64,000 nucleotides of DNA, from NCBI RefSeq assembly GCF_042477335.2, contig NC_091260.1, forward strand, positions 49,743,001 to 49,807,000, read 5' to 3'. Made by a program: the position numbers and the translations under genes. Below, piece after piece: positions 10,829 through 22,069 of the stretch. Position 1 is the first letter of the stretch. Each line of letters begins with the position of its first letter. A model generated the notes under the pieces. The model made no database searches. It was given only the letters and a program-made list of their open reading frames with translations, and was not told the DNA's origin. Source of the DNA: Ovis canadensis. Lineage: Eukaryota > Chordata > Mammalia > Artiodactyla > Bovidae.

Positions 10829-12320
10829 AACTTTTTTTTTCATCACCACCATCATCATGGCATCTCCTAAAGTCTCTGTTATCTACTGATGTTGAAACTA
10901 GCTCTCTTCTAGAAATACCTTGATTTGGTAACCAGTCAAAAATTAAGAAGTCTGTATGTTGGTTTTGTGGATACTCACTGGCTATTACTCAGAAGGAAAT
11001 TTACCATATTAATTTCATGTTCTGACAGTGCTTTAGGATATAGTGAAGAACATTAAAAACTTCTATTGAATTTTCATATTTGAGCCAATTAATTTAACAT
11101 TTCTCATGAATGTTCAAGGCATAACCTAAGAATTTGAAGTGACTGAATCTTTCATCACAGTACTAATCAGATTACAGTGAATTTTACTCCATGGGTTTAC
11201 AAGGGAATGTTTCCTTACATCCCAGAACGCTTCCAACAGCCAAACCCGCACAAGCTTGGCAGGGACCCAGGGCTCACCGGCACTCACTCACCTGACAAGC
11301 AATCACACTTCATTTGCAATGAGGAGGAATTCCCTTTTTGATGACAGATGCACTTCAGGGACACACCTGCTGGGCAGGGCACTGTCTTATGACCGCTCAG
11401 GGGAACTGACCCAACAAGCCTTCCCAACCAGCAGAAAAATGTTTATCGATCTCAGCCTATTCATTCACATCCTCAAGGAAATGAATGCACTGGGATCCTT
11501 TCTATGAAAGACCAGAAGTGAGAAAGACCAGAGGAGGTATGAGACTGTCTTAATTCCATGTCCATCCATTGTTTTGTCTGTTTTTTAATTCTACTCACCC
11601 ACCCAAAAATAAAATATATATTTAAAAAAGAAAAAAAAAAAAGACTGGTGCTGAATAACCATCTACTCATACAAGTGTTTTACAAAATTACTACCCTGGG
11701 GTTATAACTTTTTATAGGTCTTTGGCCCTCCTCTTCCCTCTCCTATCCCAAGGAGCTAGTCTAATCTTATAACCTTTCACCCAGATCAGAATGGTGGGCC
11801 TGATGATCAAGATCTTTCCCAAGTGAAAGAAAAAATAATGACCATCTGTGTCATGGTACAGAAGGTTTACAGATTGCAGAAAACACATTGCTGCTAGTGT
11901 TTGGTTGTAATAAATCTTTCTCCAAATCTGGGATATTCATCATTGCAACAGTCTTTCTTTGAGACTCTAGGAATAAAGCTCTGAATGACAGCAGCTCATT
12001 TCAGTTGTACATAATTATAATGACAGTATTTCTATTTGACAAGTTAAATTCACATGCAAGGAAATCTAAATCCATTTACAAGAGCGGAAAAAAAAAAAAA
12101 ATCCTCCTACCCAATAAAGAGTAGCATAACAAGAGAGAATTTTCCTTTGACACAGACTGACAAGGAAGGAGCTTAAAGAGGAAGTCACAGATTCTGAGGA
12201 TATCTGGCTCACCTGAGGCTGAGGTTTGGTCAGTCAACCTGGAATTCACTAGATATGAATTCCTCAAAAATACCCATCTTTCCCAGTGCTGGATAAGCTC
12301 AGATCCTGAGTCACAGCTTG
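10829..12320. other. Unassigned sequence
   Basis: About 1.5 kb with no recognised gene or repeat. Two A-runs (11629-11642 and 12089-12101) are present. The frame at 11256-11507 shows no known domain. Confidence 0.3.
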
Positions 12321-12324
12321 AGGG

Positions 12325-12905
12325 ATGTTCTTAGACTGTTGGGGCTGTTGTAACAGAAATAACATAAACTGGGCAGCTCAAACAACAGACACTTATTTCT
12401 CACAGTTCTGGAGGCGGGGAAGTCCAAGATCACAGCATCTGCTGACTTGATGCTTGGTGAGAAACTGCATCCCGGTTCACCGAGCGCCATCTTCTTGCTG
12501 TGTCTTCTGTGGCAGAATGGCCAGAGCTCTCTAGGAACATTTCTAAAGGACAACAATCCCATTCATGAGGACTCCACCCTCATGAGGACTTCCCTGGGGG
12601 CTCAGGCGGTAAAGCGTCTGTCTACAATGCGGGAGACCCAGGTTCAATCCCTGGGTCGGGAAGATCCCCTGGGGAAGGAAATGGCAATCCACTCCAGTAC
12701 TATTGCCTGGAAAATCTCAAGGACAGAGGAACCTGGTAGGCTACAGTCCATGGGGTCACAGAGAGTCGGACATGACTAAGCGACTTCACTCCACCCTCAT
12801 GACCTTATCACTTTCCAAGACCTCATCTCCAAACATCATCACGTGAGGGATTAGGCTTCAACATACGAAGTTGAGGGAACCAAATACTTAGTCCGTTGCA
12901 GAAAC
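12325..12905 (-). mobile_element. MaLR-type LTR (MST/MLT1-like), split by a SINE
   Basis: On the minus strand the text follows a MaLR LTR from about 12905 to 12325, including 'ttgaagcctaatccctcacg', 'catgagggtggagtcc' and 'cacagcaagaagatggcg'. A Bov-tA at 12586-12787 interrupts it. A second, uninterrupted relative is at 54962-55265. MST versus MLT1 is not settled. Confidence 0.65.
12586..12787 (+). mobile_element. Bov-tA SINE with 15-bp TSD
   Basis: Complete tRNA-head plus BovA body. Exact TSDs actccaccctcatga lie at 12571-12585 and 12788-12802. The same 15-mer occurs undisturbed in the related LTR at 55149-55163, so it is a paralogous empty site. The insertion is younger than the LTR. Confidence 0.95.
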
Positions 12906-12934
12906 TGAGTTCCCCAGGCCTGCCAGTGATGAAT

Positions 12935-13065
12935 GAATTTGAGCAGCTTACTAAAACTTGCTGCTGCCTTGTTCTCTCCAGCTGTGAAATAGGGAAACTA
13001 CCTACTTCACAGCGCTGTTAGGGGAACAAATAATTTCATATGTGAGGGCATCCAGTAAACTAACA
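12935..13065 (+). mobile_element. MIR SINE fragment
   Basis: Diverged MIR middle and 3' part: 'gagcagcttactaaaacttg', 'agctgtgaaatagggaaac', 'ttcacagcgctgtta'. Confidence 0.55.
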
Positions 13066-13364
13066 AGATAGCATTGAGCTAGAGCAATTAGGAAAGACAT
13101 CATAGCCAAGGATGCTGCAGAGAAATTAAAAAGGGGCAGGGTCTTGATAGGCAAAAAAAAAGTGGGGGGGAACATCGTGATGTAATAAATATGGCAGCAG
13201 CAAAGACGATACAGGTCCACGGGGTGAAATAGACTAACGGGAGCCCAGCAGAATGTTGGAGTCCTGTGAAACAGGCTGCCTCTTTGGATGTCCACAGGGA
13301 TCTTGGGATTAATATCTTATACAGTAGTATTTTGCATTAAAGTGTGATGAAATTTTAAAACAGG
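13066..13364. other. Unassigned sequence
   Basis: No gene or repeat recognised. Includes a9/g7 homopolymer runs near 13154-13170. Confidence 0.3.
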
Positions 13365-13605
13365 GATTTCCCTGGTGGTGCAGCGGTTAAGAATCCACCT
13401 TGTAATGCAGGGGATGTGGGTTCAATCCCTGGTCAGCAAACTAAGATCCCACATGCTACAAAACAGCTAAGCCCACGCACCACAGTACTGAGCCCACGTG
13501 CCACAGCTAGAGAGTCCATGCACTGCAACTAGGGAGCCCACAGACACGGTGAAGATCCTGCGTGCAGCAACTAAGGCCCAACACAGCCAAAAAGTAAACA
13601 GAAGT
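13365..13605 (+). mobile_element. CHR-2 type tRNA SINE
   Basis: Starts with 'gggatttccctggtggtgc' and an A-box/B-box head (B-box-like gtgggttcaatccc near 13416), then CHR-2 body units ending in gcccaacacagccaaaaag. A loose match between aaattttaaaaca (13351) and aaaatcttaaacc (13616) may be an old TSD. Confidence 0.85.
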
Positions 13606-13734
13606 ATTTTTTACAAAAATCTTAAACCACACGGAATGGTAGTTCTCCACAAGACCTGAGTGTTCCTGCCCAATTTTAGTGACAAGCCATCCCCAACCCA
13701 TAACTCTGCAGCCTTTGATCAGTCCCTGAGTCAC

Positions 13735-13797
13735 TAAACCAAAGGTTCTCAAAACAGGGACCTCAGGCCAGCAGCACCAACAGCACCTGTCATGGGA
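13735..13797 (+). mobile_element. hAT-Charlie (MER5-like) fragment
   Basis: 'aaaggttctcaaaacaggga' then 'ccagcagcaccaacagcacct' resembles the terminal part of a MER5-type element. Short and diverged. Confidence 0.4.
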
Positions 13798-13975
13798 CTG
13801 GCAGAATGCGTGCGTGCGTACTCAGTCACTTCATGGCCCTCAGAGACGTCCCTGTCCTTATCCTCAGGACCAGTGAACATACCACTTTCACAGGTAGGAA
13901 AAATGTATGTTTGGAGATGAGATTAAGGCTGCAAATCAGCTGGCTTTAAAATAAAATTACCCATTGGCTATCTAC

Positions 13976-14220
13976 ATATGGTAATGTAAGTTTCCATGTT
14001 ACTCTCTCCATACATCTTACCTGGCTCTGGGAACTCAAACAGGGGCTCTGTAACAACCTAGAGGGGTTTGATGGGGAGGGAGATGGGAGTGAGGTTCATG
14101 AGGGAGAGGACATATGTATACCTATGGCTGATTCATGTTGATGTTTGGCAGAAACCAACAAAATTTTGTAAAGCAATTATTCTTCAATTAAAAAAGTAAA
14201 TTTTTTAAAAAGCAAAACAG
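13976..14220 (+). mobile_element. L1 3' UTR end, ruminant type
   Basis: Contains 'cctagaggggtttgatgggg', 'atgtatacctatggctgatt', 'gtaaagcaattattcttcaa' and an A-rich tail at 14186-14228. Short 5'-truncated copy. Confidence 0.75.
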
Positions 14221-14274
14221 AAAAAAAGAGACTACCCACTTGCTTGACTTAGTATGAATAGAATGCTAGATTTC

Positions 14275-14720
14275 CAATTTTTAAAAAATAGATATTCAGC
14301 AAGCAATAAAGGTTTACTGTATAGCACAGGGAACTATAGTCAATATCTTATAATAACCTATAATGGAAAATAATTTCAAAGATAACATATGTGTATACAG
14401 ACAAGTGAATCACCTTGCTGTGTACCTGAAACATTATGTTACTATGAAAGTGAAAGTTGTTCAGTTGTGTCTGACTCTTTGTGACCCCATGGACTATTCA
14501 ATCCATGGAATTCTTCAGGCCAGAATACTGGAGTGGGTAGCCTTTCCTCTCTCCAGGGAATCTTCCCAACCCAGGAATCGAACCCAGGTCTCCTGCATCA
14601 CAGGTGGATTTTTTACCAGCTGAGCCACAAGGGAAGCCCCTTCCCACAGGGGAAGGGAGTTAACTATATACCTCAATAAAATATATAAATATATTAAGAA
14701 AAAATTAAATAAGATCACCG
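14275..14720 (+). mobile_element. Second L1 3' end, interrupted by Bov-tA
   Basis: 'gtatagcacagggaactata', 'aatatcttataataaccta' and 'ttgctgtgtacctgaaac' form an L1 3' end; after the Bov-tA at 14441-14639 it resumes with 'aactatatacctcaataaaa' and an A-rich tail. Confidence 0.65.
14441..14639 (-). mobile_element. Bov-tA SINE, minus orientation
   Basis: Complete head (near 14639) and BovA body. It lies within an L1 3' end, so it is younger than that L1. No clean TSD is visible. Confidence 0.9.
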
Positions 14721-15084
14721 AAGTGAGTCCAGTGCCATCGCAAGGATCCTTATACAAGGGAAGAACCAGAGAGAGGACATTATGAGAAAAACTCAATTCA
14801 GTTGCTGGCTTTGAAGATGGAAGGGGGCCATGGGGAGGGAAGGAATGCCAGGCAGCATCCAGAAGCTGAAAAGTACAAGGAAATGGATTCTCCCCTGGAG
14901 CTGCCACACAACCCTGCCAACACCTTGATTTTCTCCCAGTGAGACCCATTTTGGACTTGCTGATCTCCAGAATGTTAAGATAACACATTAGTGTTGTTTT
15001 AAGCCCCTGAATTTGTGATGATTTGTTACAGTGGCATTAGAAAACTAATACAGCTGGAAAATTGCTAAAAAGGCAACTTCTTTG

Positions 15085-15206
15085 GCCACATTCCAGACCT
15101 ATTGAATCAGAAAACCTGAGGGTGGGGCTCTGGAGTCTGTCTTTTAAACAAGCCCGGAGGTAATTCTGATGCACAGGGAGGTTTGAGAACCACGCACCAG
15201 ACTAAG
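15085..15206 (+). mobile_element. MER5A-like hAT-Charlie MITE
   Basis: 'ttgaatcagaaaacctgagg', 'gtggggctctggagtctgtc', 'gatgcacagggaggtttgag', 'aaccacgcacc' are in the order expected for MER5A. The left end is missing. Confidence 0.7.
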
Positions 15207-16415
15207 CAAACACAATAATTTCCCCAAAGCAATCACACTCAGACACACATTCCCATGAAAACACAACACAGACAATTAATGACTTGATTAGCCATGATAA
15301 AATCTACCAGAGCCACATCCTGTCTTGACAAGCCTAGAACAGGAAACCCAACCAAATCACTGGTGATTCAGATTCCCTCCAGGCTCAGGGTCTTCATTTG
15401 GAATATCAGTGATGAATGCGCCCTAGTCAATGGGAGTTCCATTTTTAATTCATTTCTGATGCCAAATAGACAGTTATGTGAGGTGGAGTCACTTGCCTCT
15501 ATCTCACTCAACTTAAGTAATAGGATGGAGTGGGGAATGTGGGTAGATGAGGGTCCCAGTAAATCACAGATTTAACGATGGCCTGTTCCAGGAAGAAGAG
15601 ACAGACTTAATTTCAGACTCTTAGACATGAAGGGATGAGGGTTCTCATAGACCATGGAGCTGGTTCTTCCATCTAGAGTGTAGATCCTGCTCACCCCTTC
15701 CACCATTTCATTGCCAATCAAGAGGTCAGTCAACCTTAGCTTGAATATCTTCCATGATGAAGAATTCACTACCTTACATGGCAAACTATTCCATTCTGCA
15801 AGAGTTCTAATGGTGAGACCTAAATTCCCCTCATCTGACAGCTGGTTTTCTTTGGACTTCATGCTTGATTTCATTCTGGCCTACATAGACTTCTTTGAAG
15901 TCTCAGGTATACACACTCACATTCAAGACTGAAATATGACTAGGTTGCAGCCTCCACTACCTACATTGGCTTGTTTTCTCAGTACTTTTAGCCTCTACTG
16001 ACCTCAAAGGGAGGCATGTGTGTGAGCTGAGCAGGAGGTAGACGTGGGCCCTGTTAAAGACAAAGTGCTTTAAAAGCCTTTGATGAAAGGCATTATGGCT
16101 TGAAAGGGTTGTTTCTGAAATACTACACCTCCCTTTTAAGAACTCTTAAGATCTGAAGGGTGATACTCTCTCACCCCAGAAGAATTCAAGCATGAATTTT
16201 CTTAGAGCCACCAATTAAGAATACAATTCCATCTCCCCCATTGCTCATTTCCAGTGAAATTACCTAGATAGATTTTTATTTTCATTTTTTTAGGACCAAA
16301 CTTAACCATGCTGAAAACATCTCAGAGTCAAATAACTATTAGATGGGACAAATTAAGATCTAAAGGCCCAATAGCTCTACTTAATACACATAACTATAAA
16401 TAAATAGAAAGGAAA
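15207..16415. other. Unassigned sequence
   Basis: About 1.2 kb with no recognised gene or repeat. Frames at 15294-15575 (plus) and 15572-15874 (minus) overlap head to head and lack domains. Confidence 0.3.
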
Positions 16416-16427
16416 CCCCAAGTCATC

Positions 16428-16637
16428 TTTGTTGTTTAGTCATTCAGCCACATCTGACTCTTTGTGACCCTGTGGACTGTAGTCGGCCAGGCTCCTCTGT
16501 CCATGGGATTCTCCAGGTAAGAATACTGGGGTGGGTTGCCATTTCCTTCTTCAGGGGATCTTCCCGACCCAGGGATTGAACCCACGTCTCTTGCATTGGC
16601 AAGAGGATTGTTTACCACTGAGCCACCAGGGAAGCCC
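16428..16637 (-). mobile_element. Bov-tA SINE with short TSD
   Basis: Complete Bov-tA. aagtcatc at 16420-16427 and 16638-16645 is the likely TSD. Confidence 0.9.
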
Positions 16638-16667
16638 AAGTCATCCTTACTTTACTTATTAATTATT

Positions 16668-16780
16668 AATCCAATTATTTTGTGCATCTATTATATGCCA
16701 GTCACTAAGAGAGGTAACAAAACATGATGGTGAGCTAGACAGACACTGTGCCTGTCCTCCTGAGGCTTGGAGATCTATTT
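16668..16780 (-). mobile_element. L2 3' end fragment, minus orientation
   Basis: 'gcatctattatatgccagtc' followed by 'acactgtgcctgtcctcctg' is the reverse complement of a diverged L2 terminus. Confidence 0.55.
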
Positions 16781-17689
16781 AAACATCAATTCATCTCTAT
16801 TCACATGATCCTATGGCATTAAAGTTCCAGATATTTCTATCATTTGTAAAATAATTCAGGGAAATGTGGTTGTTGGATTGGGATGTACCCATATCCTTGA
16901 TTCAGATGGCTAAATGAAGGAAGCTAGAAACCCAAGATTAAATAGATCTTGGATTTTTCTGGATGAAACCTGTTAAAAACATAAAAGAATCTCATCTTTG
17001 TCCATTGCCATATGGGTTTCTTTATGGAACCAACTGAACTAGGGTCCAAGGGAGGCTTCTTTAACAGAATTCATTAGGTTTTTCCTTCTTACTCTGTCCC
17101 AAGGCTTATTCCACCCATACAGATTTGAAACTTGCTGACCAGTGTCACTGGATATTGGCAGTAATTCATGAGCCCATAGTAGTCCCTGTGACCCCTGCCA
17201 ACCACTGGGTTTAGCTCCCCTCACTCCACTTTTTACCAAAAAAAAAAAAATGTGTGAACTACCAACTGCTATCAAAGCACTAGCCCTCACATCACTAATC
17301 CAAAGTGCAAGCAACATCTGTGGATCCGCCTACACTCCTGTGGATCTCTCTCCTGGGAGATCAGAAGATGCTTGATACATATGCATTCTTCTATAAAAAC
17401 AGAAAAGCTGCTCTTCCGATTCAGGATACCAGCTATGACAGAGACCCCAAAAAGCATCTTATGGGAGTCAGAGTTGTCCTCTTGGTTGTGAACTCAAAAA
17501 GTCAGATCAGAACCCAAAATAAACACAAAAACCAAAGCTCTTCCCTCCACAGTCAATTCTATCAACCATAAACATGCAACCCTGCTAGCTTTATATTTTC
17601 AGAAATTGCCCCAATTCTACAGTAGTAAGAAACAAAAGTGCATTATCCCCTATATGAAGTGGGACTTTCTTATATTATGCAGAGTTTAC
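16781..17689. other. Unassigned sequence
   Basis: No gene or firm repeat. A13 run near 17238-17250. The frames at 17039-17317 (minus) and 17305-17571 (plus) have no domain. Confidence 0.3.
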
Positions 17690-17699
17690 TTTTCAAAGA

Positions 17700-19546
17700 T
17701 AAAGAGATGGAAAGAACACATGGAAGAATTGTACAAAAAAGATCTTAATGAACCAGATAACTACAATGGTGTGGTCAGTCACCCAGAGCCAGACATTCTG
17801 GAGTGTGAAGTCAAGTAAGTTGAGCCTTAGGAAGTACTGCTGTCAATAGTGGAGGTGGAGATGATGGAATTCCACTAGAGCTATTCAAAACCTTAAAAGA
17901 TGATCAAAGTGTTGCACTCAATATGTCAGCAAATCTGGAAGACCCAGCAGTGGCCACAGGACTGGAAAAGGTCAATCCTCATCCCAGTTCCCAAGAAGGG
18001 CAGTACTAAAGAATGTTCAAACCATCAGACAATTGCACTCATCTCCTGTGCTAGCCGGAGAAGGCAATGGCAACCCACTCCAGTACTCTTGCCTGGAAAA
18101 TCCCATGGAGGGAGGAGCCTGGTGGGCTGCAGTCCATGGGGTCGCTAAGAGACACGACTGAGCGACTTCACTTTCACTTTTCACTTTCATGCATTGGAGA
18201 AGGAAATGGCAACCCACTCCAGTATTCTTGCCTGGAGAATCTCAGGGATGGGGGAGCCTGGTGGGCTGCCATCTATGGGGTTGCACAGAGTCAGACACGA
18301 CTGAAGCGACTTAGCAGCAGCCTGTGCTAGCAAGGTCATGCTTAAAATCTTACATGCTAGGCTTCAGCATTATGTGAACCAAGAACTCCCTGGCATCCAA
18401 GCTGGGTTTAGAAAAGGCAGAGGAACCAGAGAGCAAACTGCCAACATTTACTGGATCATAGAGAAAGCAAGAGAATTCTAGAAAAACATCTACCTCCGTT
18501 TCATCAACTACGCTAAAGCCTTAGACTGTGGGGATCATAACAAACAGTGGAAAGCTCTTAAAAAGATGGGAATTCCAGACCATCATACCTGTCTCCTGAG
18601 AAACCTGTATGTAGATCAAGAAGCAACAGTTAGAATCCTCTATGGAACAACTAATTGGTTCATGATTGAGAAAGGAGTACGACACGGCTGTCTGCTGTCA
18701 CCCTGTTTATTTAACCTATACGCTGAGCACGTCATGAGAAATGTTGGGCTGGATGAGTTACAAGCTGGAACCAAGAGGGAGGGAGAAACAACAACCTCAA
18801 ATAAGGGAATGATACCACCCCAATGGCAGAAAGTGAAGAGGAACTAAAGAACCTCTTGATGAGGATAAAGGAGTGAAAAACCTAAATATTCAAAAAACTA
18901 AGATCTGGCAAATAGAAGGGGAAACAGTGGAAGCAGTGACAGATTTTCTCTTCTTAGGCTCTGAAATTTCTGTGGATGGTGACTGCAACCATAAAATCAG
19001 AAGATGATTGCTTCTTGGCAGGAAAGCTATGACAAACTTAGACAGGGTGTTGAAAAGCAGAGACATTACTCTGCTGACAAAGGTCTGTATAGTCAAGGCT
19101 ATGGTCTTCCCAGTGGTCACATATGGTTGTGAGAGCTGGATGGTAAAGAAGGCAGAATGCCCAAGAATTGGTAACTTCAAACTGTGGTGCTAGAGAAGAC
19201 TCTTGAGAGTGCCTTGGACAGCAAGGAGATCAAAGCAGTCAATCTTAAAGGAAATCAACCCTGAATACTCATTGGAACAACTGATGCTAAAACTGAAGCT
19301 CCAGTATTTTGGTCACCTGATGTGAACGGCCAGTTTATTGGAAAAGTCCCTGATGCCGGGAAAGATTGAGGGCAGAAGGAGAAGAGTGTGATAGAGGATG
19401 AGATGGTTGGATGGCATCACCGATGCAATGGACATGAACTTGAGCAAACTTCAGGAGATGGTGAGGAATAGGGAAGCCTGGCATGCTGCAGTCCATGGTG
19501 TCGCAAAGAGTCAGACACGACTAGGTGACTGAACAATAGCAACAAC
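17700..19546 (+). mobile_element. Old BovB LINE with nested BOV-A2
   Basis: Plus-strand BovB from the segment just upstream of the RT domain to the 3' end. Recognisable frame pieces include a linker region at 17705-17820, RT block around 18370-18780 and the C-terminal part at 18900-19530. Frameshifts and stops occur throughout. The YADD codons expected near 18805-18815 are replaced (the reading is close to aaataagggaatgat), so the catalytic centre is lost. Loose TSDs ttttcaaaga (17690-17699) and ctctcaaaga (19547-19556) bracket it. A 265-bp BOV-A2 sits inside at 18056-18320. Divergence is clearly greater than in the copy at 34988-37296. Confidence 0.9.
18056..18320 (+). mobile_element. BOV-A2 SINE nested in BovB
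   Basis: Full dimer: first monomer 18056-18165, linker with cactttcacttttcacttt near 18170-18190, second monomer to 18320, ending in agcagcag. Exact 11-bp TSD cctgtgctagc at 18045-18055 and 18321-18331, the latter resuming BovB sequence. It therefore inserted after the host BovB was fixed. Confidence 0.97.
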
Positions 19547-19556
19547 CTCTCAAAGA

Positions 19557-20096
19557 CAATTTCTTTAAAAATTCAGGACATCTGTGTCCTCTTTGTTATT
19601 GAATCCTCTCAGACTTTACCTTTCTGGGCTGAATACTACTAACCTTTTCACTCTGTTTTCATAAAAGCAGCTCCTGCTTCCCCTACCCTATTTCATCTCT
19701 CCCACATATATTCATATTCACTCTGTCATAGTCATGCTTATATCTTATCTATCTCCCCATAACCACTTTCCTCTGGAGGCATCCTTTCTTTCCTGTGGCA
19801 CAGTGCCTGGGCTCAAAAGCAGCACATCTGCTGAGATGAACCCATCTTTCTCTTCCATGATGCTATTTAGTTTCCAACACCCTTAAATGACAATCAGAAC
19901 ATGTTAACTTTTTGCAACCAGTGTCTTCATTGACTCACATGCCCTAGATTGTAACTGATAACCCAGAGTCTGTTATTCCACTTGAATAATTTATAGATTA
20001 TTTCTCTACAAATTCAAGATCCTTATCTATTTTGAATAAGAAAATGGAGAAATGTTATGATTCTCATCATGTTATTCTTTGAGATGGCATCTAGGC
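19557..20096. other. Unassigned sequence
   Basis: No gene or recognised repeat. Confidence 0.3.
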
Positions 20097-20480
20097 TAGA
20101 CGAAACAATGGTTGATATGCTCACTAAAGCAAGATGCCATGTCATGGGGATACGCAGCAGCCCTGAGAGAAGACAGCATGTAGAGAGACCCACACGGAGA
20201 GGAAGCATCATACCGGTCCCCTCATGGCCAGCCATGGTGGGGAGCACCTTAGTAGCGGGTCCTGCAGGCCCCATCAAGCCTTCAGATGATTCCAGCCCCC
20301 TTGGGATTTGAATCTTCAGCTGAGATCACAGAAAACTTCATGGAGCAGAGAGAAGCCACCCAGATGTGCCCTCTCTGAATTCCTGACCCACAGTAATTCT
20401 GAGATAATAAATGATAATTGTTGTTTTAAGATACTAGCATTTGGGGTAATTTTCTATACCATGATAGGTACTGTATCATG
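20097..20480 (+). mobile_element. MLT1-type MaLR LTR
   Basis: The 3' half is clear: 'cttgggatttgaatcttcag', 'gaattcctgacccacagtaa', 'tgagataataaatgataatt' (a polyadenylation signal), 'gttgttttaagatactagca'. The 5' half is diverged. Confidence 0.75.
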
Positions 20481-20523
20481 GTGTATAGGTACCCAAAAAT
20501 AACTTTTCCTAAAAAGTAAAAAA

Positions 20524-20545
20524 CATATATATATATATATATATT
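20524..20545. repeat. (TA)n microsatellite
   Basis: About eleven TA units directly visible. Confidence 0.95.
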
Positions 20546-20954
20546 ACAGTTCAAAATTCAATATAGTGGCTACCTCTGCAGGGGAGGCAAAAGAACAGGA
20601 TAAGAGAAGAGGAAACAAGTAATTGCTAAGTAATTGGTAAGCATCTGCCTATTGGTCAGATGGTATTTTTTTGTTTGTTTTTTCCTTCAAGCATCAACAT
20701 TTATTATTTTTTTAATTACAAAAGTTAAGGTAGAAAGTAGAAGAAAAGACAGTTTAGAAAACTATGGATATGAACAAAGGAAAAGAAGTCACACATTATT
20801 TCACTTCCACGTGAAAGTGAGCTTTTTTCCTTTATATTTGCATAACTGTTTTTTTTTTCCTTTGTGTATGTATCTACTCACACACATTTTATTTTTTTTA
20901 AACTGAATCATAGTATACATATTCCTTTGTCATCTCATTTTTTTCCACTTCTTT
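20546..20954. other. AT-rich unassigned sequence
   Basis: T-rich stretches (20670-20720, 20845-20910) and short frames without domains. Confidence 0.3.
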
Positions 20955-21040
20955 TTAAAATTAATTTTTATTGGAGTATAGTTGGTTTATAATGTTGTAC
21001 TGGTTTGTATTACACAGCAAATGAATCAGCTAGACTTTTT
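20955..21040 (-). mobile_element. L1 3' end, minus orientation
   Basis: 'tttttattggagtatagttg', 'gtttataatgttgtactgg' and 'acacagcaaatgaatcagct' are the reverse complement of the ruminant L1 terminus seen at 60780-60850. Confidence 0.75.
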
Positions 21041-21051
21041 TATTTTCTAAT

Positions 21052-21173
21052 ACTCAGATGCTCAGTCATGTCTGACTCTTTGTGACCCCATGGACTGCAG
21101 CCCACCAGGCTCCTCTGTCCATGAGATTCTCCTGGCAAGAATACTGGAGTGGGTTGCCATTTCCTTATCCAAG
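21052..21173 (-). mobile_element. BovA body fragment
   Basis: BovA part of a Bov-tA or BOV-A2. It stops at 'gccatttccttatcc', before the tRNA head. Confidence 0.8.
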
Positions 21174-21189
21174 ATGGTATGTTTTTAAT

Positions 21190-21245
21190 AGGCAAATAGA
21201 TGAATGGATGATTAGATAGATGAATGGATGAATATGTAGATAAAG
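21190..21245. repeat. Imperfect (GATGAATG)/(TAGA) tandem tract
   Basis: Repeated tagatgaatggatga units with substitutions. Confidence 0.65.
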
Positions 21246-21333
21246 AGAAGAACTTGTATGGTCCAATGATGAGAGTGTGTCATGAGCCAAAAATTGTGTT
21301 TAATCCAATTTAAACACCTAAGGTCCAAGGATA

Positions 21334-21413
21334 AGAAAAGGAGAGAAGAGAAGAGGAAGGGGAAGAAAAGAAGGAAAGAAGAAAGGGGCGGAGGGGGGGA
21401 GGGAGAAGAGAGT
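21334..21413. repeat. Polypurine tract
   Basis: About 80 bases with A and G almost only, broken by a single c in ggggcgg. Runs of mirror-like gaagaaaagaaggaaagaag are present. Confidence 0.85.
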
Positions 21414-21828
21414 GAAGTTATTAGTTCTCACCTGGTAACATTTTAAAATGTTTCCACCCTTCACCCACCATGTCAGTTCCTGAGTGTATATCCTAGAGCA
21501 GCAATTACAGAAGAGAAAAGGTACAATACTCACAGAAGCATTTTAGAGAAGCAAAATTTAGAAATATACCAAATATCCAGCAACTGTAATATGAATAAAT
21601 CCATGGTGGTTATTCAGATGGTAAAACGTTACACAACACTAAATACTAATAACTAACATCCTGGGTTAATCTCTACTCAACTTCAGGGATAAATATCTAG
21701 AGATAATAGACACGGCTTTCTGCAATGAGAGAAATGTTCTAGAGCATGAAGCTGGGCAAAAGAAGAAAGATGAGAAATGATTCCATTTCTATAATGTTAA
21801 ACACAGACAAAAATAGATAATACATTGG
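21414..21828. other. Unassigned sequence
   Basis: No firm repeat or gene. Diverged L1-3'-like phrases near 21590-21790 are too weak to call. Confidence 0.3.
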
Positions 21829-21839
21829 TTAGAGATGCA

Positions 21840-22069
21840 TACTGGGCATGCGTGCAAAGTCTCTTCAGTCATGTTCAACCCTTTGTGACCCCGTGGACTG
21901 TAGCCCGCCAGGCTCCTCTGTCCATGGGATTCTCCAGGCAAGAATACTGGAGTGGGTTGCCATGCCCTCCTCCAGGGGATCTTCCTGACCCAGGAATCAA
22001 ACCCTCATCTCTTATATCTCCTGCATTGGGAGGCAGGGTCTTTATTTCTAACACCACCTGGGAAGCCCC
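21840..22069 (-). mobile_element. Bov-tA SINE with 11-bp TSD
   Basis: Complete Bov-tA, 230 bp, with a slightly longer head (extra tatatctcctgcatt segment near 22012-22026). Exact TSD ttagagatgca at 21829-21839 and 22070-22080. Confidence 0.95.

Larger units (their letters stand above)
13890..15055 (+). mobile_element. MaLR-type LTR split by L1 ends and a SINE
   Basis: Two pieces of one LTR-like element: 13890-13966 ('gagattaaggctgcaaatc', 'agctggctttaaaataaaat') and 14722-15055 (from 'ccagtgccatcgcaaggatc' to 'aaactaatacagctgg'). The 3' piece has the characteristic 'ccttgattttctcccagtg' and 'gttgttttaagcccctgaat' segments. The roughly 750-bp gap is filled by two L1 3' ends and a Bov-tA. Confidence 0.55.
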
